Part shown: positions 56,240 to 64,000 of the stretch, in pieces | How positions within the stretch are numbered: the first letter of the stretch is position 1 | Layout of the letters: each line of letters opens with the position of its first letter | Assembly (NCBI RefSeq): GCF_038502225.1 | Contig: NC_091298.1 | Coordinates: 28,252,548 to 28,316,547, forward strand | DNA length: 64,000 nucleotides | Direction of reading: 5' to 3' | Source of the DNA: Cherax quadricarinatus | Lineage: Eukaryota > Arthropoda > Malacostraca > Decapoda > Parastacidae | Notes under the pieces: generated by a model | The model's input: only the letters and a program-made list of their open reading frames with translations | Databases searched by the model: none | Told to the model about the DNA's origin: nothing | Made by a program: the position numbers and the translations under genes

Positions 56240-57945
56240 CACAGGGTTTGACAAGTTTAGGTTAAACTGGGCATATTTTCCCCTTGTGAATTTCATCTCA
56301 TAGAATGAACAGGGATTGTTATCCATCCCATTCCACTGAAAACCTCGGTGGTAGTGTTTGCCTTGAGAACTGGGTTATCAGGATTTGCCGGGCCGATCTC
56401 GGGAACCCGGTGGGTAGCTTCGTATGTCCTTGGATAACGAAAGCATTACTGGAGGCTGCTTATTAGTTCTAGAGGTAGGAGCCAAAAGTGTATGACTTGG
56501 AATGTTGCAGGCTGTCCGCCTCTCGTTAGCTGAGACTGGCTTAGTTATTGCAGGAAGTACCATCCCTGCGGTACTGGTATACTGGGTAGGAACAGGTACC
56601 GTGCAGCATCAGCACTGTGGAGGGTGGTATATGGTTTCTATATCTCCACTGAGCTGTTCCTCTCTCTCCTTTTTAAAAGAATAATAATAAAAAAGAAAGC
56701 TTGTTGAATAATGTAGTTCATGTTTTGCCTTCTCCCAGGCCCCTTACCCCTGTGACACCCTTAACAGACCCTGGAAAGCCTACGAACCTTCCTTTAATCA
56801 CGGTACCGCTTTTGGGCATCACCTCGTTGCCTGACTATGGTTCCAGTGTTCCGGCTTACCCTTTTGATACCGCTACCTTTAGCTCTGCTTTGACAGTACG
56901 CCTGGCTTCGACGATGCGTCAGTTTTCAAACTGTTCATACGTCACAGGACATTGGCTTGACATTAGCGTCCAAACAACCTCGACCTGTCCTTGACTATTC
57001 AGATATTATTACAGACATTCCTTCTCATACTGTATTTCAAACATAGTCGTGGATAAAATTCTTTTCTCTTCAGCCAACACCACCTACTGGTTACCTCAGT
57101 GACCATAGCATTAGCAAAGTGCTCGATAGGCGTGTGAATCACAACGTGTCCTTTGATGCCCGCAAGAGTGGGATGCTCATTTTTACTGAAGGTCACTGAA
57201 CAAGCTAACAGTCTTGCCCTCCGCTCTGTTAACAACACCCTTGTCACAATACGCAAATTATTTTTCTCATTTCTAACTGCTGTACTGTCATCATCCTGTA
57301 TACTATTTCCCAACAAGAATTTATGCAATGCGGCCTTAACATTCAGGAGCAAACTGAGCTTCACCATCTCCCAGTCACCCAAGGAGAAACTTAAGTCCGT
57401 CCAGCCCGGGGTTGGAGATGTTATCGTAGCAACTTTACTAAACTAATCTTCGACTGCCTGGAGGTTATAGTTTCAGTTTAGATAGCGGGTCAACGCTATG
57501 TAAACAATGTAGACATTGCTGGCACTTTCACCCGGCCAAGTATTTAGATCATCGGTAGAGTGCCTGATATGCGGTGCAGCAGATCATAATCATCTATCCA
57601 ATGCCCTTCTTCCTCACTGCCTTAACTGTGGAGAAGCTCACGCTGTTTATTCCCGCCAATTCCCTCTTGAGAGAACGTGAAATCAGTTGTTTTAAGTAAA
57701 GGGAGGGACTTTCATACGCTATTGCAGTGACTGACTGTCACCTTGTAGCAGCCTCTGTCCAGAATGCTAGTGATCGTGCTTCTCACCTGGCAACCTCTTC
57801 AGTTTAAATTTCCTGTTGTTAAAACACATCAGCTTACACAAGGCGTCCTGTTGTTCCTCAGACTGTTCTATACCTGTATGGTTCCTGTATCTTTAAACGG
57901 GATAGTCAAATTTCTTTGTCTTTTGTTTGATCGTGTAGCCTCACA
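56240..57945 (+). mobile_element. Decayed, internally deleted LINE C relative (C2)
   Basis: Order matches C1: 5' UTR phrases (CCATCCCATTCC near 56324), the ORF1 start region (ATGCGTCAGTTTTCAAA near 56913, as GTGCGGCAATTTTCAAA in C1), the zinc-knuckle region near 57505-57640 in broken frames, then at about 57735 an abrupt join from ORF1 (after the YAIAV motif) to the RT palm of ORF2 (GACTGTCACCTTGTAGC, as in C1 near 12015). It ends before the RNase H. Many stops are present. The 5' limit is uncertain. Confidence 0.72.
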
Positions 57946-57947
57946 TA

Positions 57948-58409
57948 TAGTTTAATATGTTTATTATGCACCCCATACCCATCCTGTGGGCGGTAGTCAA
58001 AAGATTACAGAGGTACATAATTGGTCCAGGGACTGGACTCCAAAGTTTTGATAGCTGAGCAAGTTACAGAGGTAATGAACTCACAATTTACAAAGGTAAT
58101 GAACTCACAATTTACAAAGGTAATGAACTCCAGGTAGGTCTGGCCACAATCATGACAAGTTACAAAGGTATTTACAGATAACAGAGGTACGTAATGGGTC
58201 CAGGGACTGGGCCCCCAAAGTTTTGATAGCTGAACTAGGTACAAATGTAATGAGCTCACAAGTTACAAAGGTGATGAATTCTGTAAGAATGGTTACTTAC
58301 GTTTATACATGGCTACAATCATGAACAAATTATAGTGTAATGAGCAATTCACACTTCCACACCCGGTCACAACTGTAATGAGTTATTGGTGCAAATATTG
58401 ATTGTTGAG

Positions 58410-58411
<2 letters not shown>
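57948..58411 (+). repeat. F-family interspersed repeat (F3)
   Basis: Best copy of F: opens TTATTATGCACCCCATACCC, carries GGGTCCAGGGACTGG-type blocks twice and a short tandem of TTACAAAGGTAATGAACTCA, and ends GATTGTTGAGTCA before (AC)n. Confidence 0.8.

Positions 58412-58469
<58 letters not shown>
58412..58469. repeat. (AC)n between F3 and D4
   Basis: About 29 AC units. It forms the 5' boundary of D4. Confidence 0.96.
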
Positions 58470-58473
<4 letters not shown>

Positions 58474-58794
58474 AAGCTGATTCTCAGGACGGAAACAGTG
58501 CGGAACAGGATCCTCCAAGAGAAACCACGATTGAAATACTCGGAAGAGTACAAGAGGGTGTTCCTAGACAGAGACAGAACAAAATCAGAACGACAGCAGC
58601 TGAGGGAGAGGACAAAAAAGCGAAAGGAGCTAGGAAAAGAGACAAGGAGGGAACCAGCAGAGGTCAGTCAGAGCAGGACAGAACAGCAAGGGCAAGCACA
58701 CACACAACTACTCTCAGAACCACACAACCTATCACACCATCCCAACACACCCTACAATCCATACCCACAGCCTCCACCCAACACCAAGCTATAG
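58470..58794 (+). pseudogene. D4 ORF1, C-terminal remnant
   Basis: About 108 codons beginning in the AC tract: KLILRTETVRNRILQEKPRL and a basic coiled-coil-like stretch (RDRTKSERQQLRERTKKR), then a Pro/His-rich tail. It matches D3 ORF1 from VTFKAEATRTRILQEK on. It is 5'-truncated and lacks a start. Confidence 0.75.
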
Positions 58795-58805
58795 AACCCC
58801 ACAGT

Positions 58806-61718
58806 ATGCCACCAGGTCTCCCACCCTCACAGGCCCCCCAAACCACAGTGTTGGAAAGGAAACTGAAGGTATGGTACACAAACGCTGATGGAATAACAAA
58901 TAAGTGGGAGGAGTGGCAAGAAAGAGTCAAAGAAGCATCACCGGACATCATAGCTCTCACAGAAACCAAGCTTACAGGTATGATAACAGATGCCATCTTT
59001 CCAACGGGATACCAAATCCTGAGGAAAGACAGAGGGAACAGGGGGGGTGGAGGAGTGGCGTTGCTGATCAAAAATCGCTGGAATTTTGATGAGCTGGAGA
59101 GAGAAGATAGCGGAGAAGAAAGTGATTACATAGTGGGAACACTTCACTCTGGAGGTCCCAAGGTGGTAATAGCAGTGATGTATAACCCACCACAGAACAG
59201 CAGGAGGCCAAGGCAAGAGTACGACGAGAGCAATAGAGCGATGGTTGACACACTGGCTAGAGTGGCCAGAAGAGCTCATGCATGCAGGGCAAAGCTCCTG
59301 ATCATGGGTGACTTTAACCACAAGGAGATAGATTGGGAGAACTTGGACCCACATGGGGGCCAAGATACTTGGAGGGCTAAGATGATGGAGGTGGTACTGG
59401 AGAACTTCATGTACCAACACGTAAGGGACACTACAAGAGAGAGAGGAGAGGATGAACCAGCAAGGCTGGACTTAGTATTCACCTTCAGTAGTGCAGATAT
59501 CGAGGACATCACATATGAAAGACCCCTTGGGGCCAGTGACCATGTGGTTGTAAGCTTCGAATACACAGTAGAGCTACAAGTGGAGGGAGAAGCAGGAAGG
59601 CCAGGACGAATGAAGCCAAACTACAAGAAAGGGGACTACACAGGAATGAGGAACTACCTGAACGGGGTTCAGTGGGACAGAGAACTGGCAGGGAAACCAG
59701 TTAATGAGATGATGGAATATGTAGCAATAAAATGCAAGGAGGCTGAGGAGAGGTTTGTACCCAAGGGTAACAGGAGTAATGAAAAAGCCAGGATGAGCCC
59801 ATGGTTTACCCAAAGGTGCAGGGAGGCAAAAACCAAGTGTGCTAGGGAATGGAAGAAATATAGAAGGCAAAGGACCCAGGAGAATAAGGAGAACAGTCGT
59901 AGAGCCAGAAATGAATATGCACAGATAAGAAGGGAGGCCCAAAGACAATATGAAAATGACATAGCAGCGAAAGCCAAATCTGACCCGAAACTGTTGTACA
60001 GCCACATCAGGAGGAAAACAACAGTCAAGGACCAGGTAATCAGGCTAAGGAAGGAAGGAGGAGAGACAACAGGAAATGACCGGGAAGTATGTGAAGAACT
60101 CAACAAGAGATTCAAAGAAGTGTTCACAGAGGAGACAGAAGGGACTCCAGAAAGACGGAGAGGTGGGGCACACCACCAAGTGCTGGACACAGTGCACACA
60201 ACCGAGGAAGAAGTGAAGAGGCTTCTGAGTGAGCTAGATACCTCAAAGGCAATGGGGCCAGATAACATCTCCCCATGGGTATTGAGAGAGGGAGCAGAGG
60301 CGCTATGTGTACCCCTAACAACAATATTCAATACATCTATCGAAACAGGGAGATTGCCTGAGGCATGGAAGACAGCAAATGTAGTCCCAATCTTTAAAAA
60401 AGGAGACAGACATGAAGCATTAAACTACAGACCAGTGTCACTGACATGTATAGTATGCAAAATCATGGAGAAGATTATCAGGAGAAGAGTGGTGGAACAC
60501 CTAGAAAGGAATGATCTCATCAACAGCAGCCAGCATGGTTTCAGGGACGGGAAATCCTGTGTCACAAACCTACTGGAGTTCTATGACATGGTGACAGCAG
60601 TAAGACAAGAGAGAGAGGGGTGGGTGGATTGCATTTTCTTGGACTGCAAGAAGGCGTTTGACACAGTTCCACACAAGAGATTGGTGCAAAAACTGGAGGA
60701 CCAAGCAGGGATAACAGGGAAGGCACTACAATGGATCAGGGAATACTTGTCAGGAAGACAGCAGCGAGTCATGGTACGTGGCGAGGTGTCAGAGTGGGCA
60801 CCTGTGACCAGCGGGGTCCCGCAGGGGTCAGTCCTAGGACCAGTGCTGTTTCTGGTATTTGTGAACGACATGACGGAAGGAATAGACTCTGAGGTGTCCC
60901 TGTTTGCAGATGACGTGAAGTTGATGAGAAGAATACACTCGATCGAAGACCAGGCAGAACTACAAAGGGATCTGGACAGGCTGCAGAACTGGTCCAGCAA
61001 CTGGCTCCTTGAGTTTAACCCTGCCAAATGCAAAGTCATGAAGATTGGGGAAGGGCAAAGAAGACCGCAGACACAATATAGTTTAGATGGCCAAAGACTG
61101 CAAACCTCACTCAAGGAAAAAGATCTGGGGGTGAGTATAACACCGAGCATATCTCCTGAGGCGCACATAAATCAGATAACTGCTGCAGCATACGGGCGCC
61201 TGGCAAACCTACGGATAGCGTTCCGATACCTCAGTAAGGAGTCGTTCAAGACCCTGTATACCATTTACGTCAGGCCCATACTGGAGTATGCAGCACCAGT
61301 TTGGAATCCACACCTAGTCAAGCACGTCAAGAAATTAGAGAAAGTGCAAAGGTTTGCAACAAGACTAGTCCCAGAGCTACGGGGATTGTCCTACGAAGAA
61401 AGGTTGAGGGAAATCGGCCTGACGACACTGGAGGCCAGGAGGGTCAGGGGAGACATGATAACGACATATAAAATACTGCGCGGAATAGACAAGGTGGACA
61501 AAGACAGGATGTTCCAGAGATGGGACACAGACACAAGAGGTCACAATTGGAAGTTGAAGACTCAGATGAATCGAAGGGATGTTAGGAAGTATTTCTTCAG
61601 TCATAGAGTAGTCAAGTCATGGAATAGTCTAGAAAGTGAAGTAGTGGAGGCGGGAACCATACATAGTTTTAAGGCGAGGTATGATAAAGCTCATGTAGCA
61701 GGGAGAGAGAGGACCTAG
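58806..61718 (+). CDS. D4 ORF2: endonuclease and reverse transcriptase
   Basis: About 970 residues from the first plausible ATG (58806), 22 codons before the conserved VWYTNADGI. The frame is also open upstream, through ORF1 in another phase and the AC tract, so a start further upstream is possible. Endonuclease: TETKLTGMITD, AVMYNPPQNS, MGDFNHKEIDWE near residue 166, ASDHVV near 242. RT: FKKGDRHEALNYRPVSL near 524, HGFRDGKSC, FLDCKKAFDTVPH near 610, GVPQGSVLGPVLF near 670, catalytic FADDVKLM near 699, YVRPILEYAAPVWNPHL in the thumb. There is no RNase H and no C-terminal zinc motif. All catalytic motifs are intact. CR1/L2-like by layout. Confidence 0.93.
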   Translation: MPPGLPPSQAPQTTVLERKLKVWYTNADGITNKWEEWQERVKEASPDIIALTETKLTGMITDAIFPTGYQILRKDRGNRGGGGVALLIKNRWNFDELEREDSGEESDYIVGTLHSGGPKVVIAVMYNPPQNSRRPRQEYDESNRAMVDTLARVARRAHACRAKLLIMGDFNHKEIDWENLDPHGGQDTWRAKMMEVVLENFMYQHVRDTTRERGEDEPARLDLVFTFSSADIEDITYERPLGASDHVVVSFEYTVELQVEGEAGRPGRMKPNYKKGDYTGMRNYLNGVQWDRELAGKPVNEMMEYVAIKCKEAEERFVPKGNRSNEKARMSPWFTQRCREAKTKCAREWKKYRRQRTQENKENSRRARNEYAQIRREAQRQYENDIAAKAKSDPKLLYSHIRRKTTVKDQVIRLRKEGGETTGNDREVCEELNKRFKEVFTEETEGTPERRRGGAHHQVLDTVHTTEEEVKRLLSELDTSKAMGPDNISPWVLREGAEALCVPLTTIFNTSIETGRLPEAWKTANVVPIFKKGDRHEALNYRPVSLTCIVCKIMEKIIRRRVVEHLERNDLINSSQHGFRDGKSCVTNLLEFYDMVTAVRQEREGWVDCIFLDCKKAFDTVPHKRLVQKLEDQAGITGKALQWIREYLSGRQQRVMVRGEVSEWAPVTSGVPQGSVLGPVLFLVFVNDMTEGIDSEVSLFADDVKLMRRIHSIEDQAELQRDLDRLQNWSSNWLLEFNPAKCKVMKIGEGQRRPQTQYSLDGQRLQTSLKEKDLGVSITPSISPEAHINQITAAAYGRLANLRIAFRYLSKESFKTLYTIYVRPILEYAAPVWNPHLVKHVKKLEKVQRFATRLVPELRGLSYEERLREIGLTTLEARRVRGDMITTYKILRGIDKVDKDRMFQRWDTDTRGHNWKLKTQMNRRDVRKYFFSHRVVKSWNSLESEVVEAGTIHSFKARYDKAHVAGRERT

Positions 61719-61793
61719 TAGCAATCAGTGAAGAGGCGGGGCCAGGAGCTATGACTCGACCCCTGCAACCACAAATAGGTGAGTAAATAGGTG

Positions 61794-61967
<174 letters not shown>

Positions 61968-61968
<1 letters not shown>

Positions 61969-64000
61969 GGGAAACGGAAATAATAGGAAGACCAAAACGA
62001 GTCCTTGGTTTACCCGAAGGTGTAGGGAGGCAAAAACTAAGTGCAACAGAGAATGGAAAAGGTACAGGAGGCATAGGACCCAGGAAAACAAGGAGATTAG
62101 TAGAAGAGCCAGAAACGAGTATGCACAGATAAGGAGGGAGGCCCAGCGACAGTATGAAAACGACATAGCATCGAAAGTCAAATCTGACCCGAAACTGCTG
62201 TATAGCCACATTAGGAGGAAGACAACAGTCAAGGACCAGGTGATAAGGCTGAGGAAAGAAGGTGGAGAACTCACAAGAAACGATCAAGAGGTATGTGAGG
62301 AGCTCAACACGAGATTTAAGGAAGTATTTACAGTAGAGACAGGAAGGACTCTGGGGGGACAGACCAGATGGGGACACCAGCAAGGAATACACCAACAAGT
62401 GTTGGACGACATACATACAGATGAGGAGGAGGTGAAGAAACTGCTAAGGGACATCGATACCTCAAAGGCAATGGGACCAGACAACATCTCCCCGTGGGTC
62501 CTTAGAGAGGGAGCAGATATGTTGTGCGTGCCACTTACCACAATCTTCAACACATCCCTGGAAACTGGGCAACTACCTGAGGTATGGAAGACGGCAAATG
62601 TAGTTCCCATTTTTAAAAAAGGAGACAGAAAAGAGGCACTAAACTATAGACCTGTGTCATTGACGTGTATAGTATGCAAAATTATGGAGAAGATTATCAG
62701 GAGGAGAGTGGTGGAGCACCTGGAACGGAACAGGAGTATAAATGCCAACCAGCACGGATTCACGGAAGGCAAATCCTGTGTCACAAACCTTCTGGAGTTT
62801 TATGATAAAATAACAGAAGTAAGACAAGAGAGAGAGGGGTGGGTTGATTGCATCTTCTTGGACTGCAAGAAGGCCTTTGACACAGTTCCTCACAAGAGAT
62901 TAGTGCAGAAGCTAGAGCATCAGGCGCATATAACAGGAAGGGCACTGCAATGGATCAGAGAATACCTGACAGGGAGGCAACAACGAGTCATGGTACGTGA
63001 TGATGTATCACAGTGGGCACCTGTGACGAGCGGGGTCCCACAGGGGTCGGTCCTAGGACCAGTGCTATTTTTGGTATATGTGAACGACATGACGGAAGGG
63101 TTAGACTCAGAAGTGTCCCTGTTTGCAGATGATGTGAAGTTAATGAGGAGAATTAAATCTGATGAGGACCAGGCAGGACTTCAAAGAGACCTGGACAGAC
63201 TGGACACCTGGTCCAGCAAATGGCTTCTCGAATTTAATCCTGCCAAATGCAAAGTCATGAAGATAGGGGAAGGGCACAGAAGACCACAGACAGAGTATAG
63301 GCTAGGTGGCCAAAGACTGCAAACCTCACTCAAGGAGAAAGATCTTGGGGTGAGTATAACACCGAGCATGTCTCCGGAAGCACACATCAATCAGATAACT
63401 GCTGCAGCATATGGGCGCCTGGCAAACCTGAGAACAGCATTCCGATACCTTAGTAAGGAATCATTCAAGACACTGTACACCGTGTATGTCAGGCCCATAC
63501 TGGAGTATGCAGCACCTGTTTGGAACCCGCACTTGATAAAGCACGTCAAGAAACTAGAGAAAGTACAAAGGTTTGCGACAAGGTTAGTTCCAGAGCTAAG
63601 GGGAATGTCCTATGAAGAAAGATTAAGGGAAATCGGCCTGACCACACTGGAGGACAGGAGGGTCAGGGGAGACATGATAACGACATATAAAATACTGCGT
63701 GGAATAGACAAGGTGGACAAAGACAGGATGTTCCAGGGAGGGGACACAGAAACAAGAGGCCACAATTGGAAGATGAAGACACAAATGAGTCAGAGAGATA
63801 GTAGGAAGTATTTCTTCAGTCATAGAGTTGTAAGGCAGTGGAATAGCCTAGAAAATGACGTAGTGGAGGCAGGAACCATACACAGTTTTAAGACGAGGTT
63901 TGATAAAGCTCATGGAGCGGGGAGAGAGAGGGCCTAGTAGCAACCGGTGAAGAGGCGGGGCCAGGAGCTAGGACTCGACCCCTGCAACCACAAATAGGTG
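61968..64000 (+). mobile_element. D-family LINE, 5'-truncated, to the window edge (D5)
   Basis: Starts directly after (AC)n at AAGGGAAACGGAAATAATAG, the linker after the endonuclease, and runs through the RT to the 3' UTR. The window ends inside the terminal AAATAGGTG block, so a following (AC)n is expected just outside. Confidence 0.92.
62006..63937 (+). pseudogene. D5 reverse transcriptase
   Basis: The linker (REAKTKCNREWKRYRRHRTQ) starts in one frame, and from about 62240 a 565-codon frame is open to a TAG at 63935-63937: LNYRPVSLTCIVCKIMEKI, HGFTEGKSC, FLDCKKAFDTVPH, GVPQGSVLGPVLFLVYVNDM, catalytic FADDVKLM near 63122, AAYGRLANLRTAF and YVRPILEYAAPVWNPHLIKH. The endonuclease is missing. 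Confidence 0.9.

Noticed and set aside
58386..58805. N-terminal extension of the D4 ORF2
   Set aside because: The open frame runs through the AC tract and across ORF1 in another phase. The conserved protein begins near 58871, so I start at the ATG at 58806.

Overview
This window is eukaryotic, almost certainly from a large arthropod genome. A decapod crustacean such as a crayfish is my best guess, from the mix of LINE families and the CA, TA and TC microsatellites; no single marker proves it. I recognise no host protein-coding gene, no rRNA and no functional tRNA. Nearly every open reading frame belongs to a transposable element or is an artefact of reading through a microsatellite, and the window reads as a deeply nested graveyard with a few young elements.

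Element families (letters are mine). A: CR1/L2-like LINE, copies A1-A5. B: RTE-like LINE flanked by (TA)n, B1-B3 plus an old remnant B4. C: I/Jockey-group LINE with RNase H; C1 is full length with both ORFs open, C2 is a decayed internal-deletion copy, and three tail-only micro-copies exist. D: CR1-like LINE flanked by (AC)n on its sense strand, D1-D6. E: about 150-160 bp elements with a C-like head joined to a C-like tail. F: a non-coding repeat that ends at microsatellites. G: an old CR1/Jockey-like LINE, G1 and G2. DNA transposons are Tigger/pogo-like (T1-T3 and a MITE) and hAT (one large, one MITE). LTR elements are BEL/Pao, Gypsy and a solo LTR.

Layout. 1-6.8 kb: SINE, Tigger remnants, G1, B4, D1/D6 in GT repeats, F1. 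6.8-16.2 kb: B1 carrying the complete LINE C1 (7280-13883, 13-bp target duplication). 16.2-22.4 kb: B2 on the minus strand, split by A1 and a Tigger MITE. 22.4-24.4 kb: a 151-bp near-perfect palindrome between TA tracts, then B3. 24.4-28.9 kb: D2 and D3 head-to-tail through AC repeats. 28.9-39.1 kb: Tigger T3, then a hAT element that contains a BEL/Pao element whose 5' LTR contains a SINE. 39.2-48 kb: A2, A3 (inside a minisatellite, with two C micro-copies), E1, G2 split by A5, a hAT MITE, E2. 48.4-53.7 kb: a 41-bp minisatellite, split by a deleted Gypsy element and a solo LTR. 53.7-64 kb: A4, F2, C2, F3, then D4 and D5 in tandem through AC repeats.

The most interesting signals are four. (1) The D LINE sits in (AC)n in one fixed orientation and forms self-propagating trains. 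(2) An exact terminal hairpin at the 5' end of LINE C is shared, with compensatory changes, by the E elements and by every unit of the 41-bp minisatellite, which suggests a selected RNA structure and a satellite born from a LINE head. (3) LINE insertions of only 27-52 nt have intact target duplications. (4) A young non-autonomous BEL element lacks all of reverse transcriptase, RNase H and integrase. All calls come from reading the sequence by eye; family names are assigned from motifs, not from database searches.
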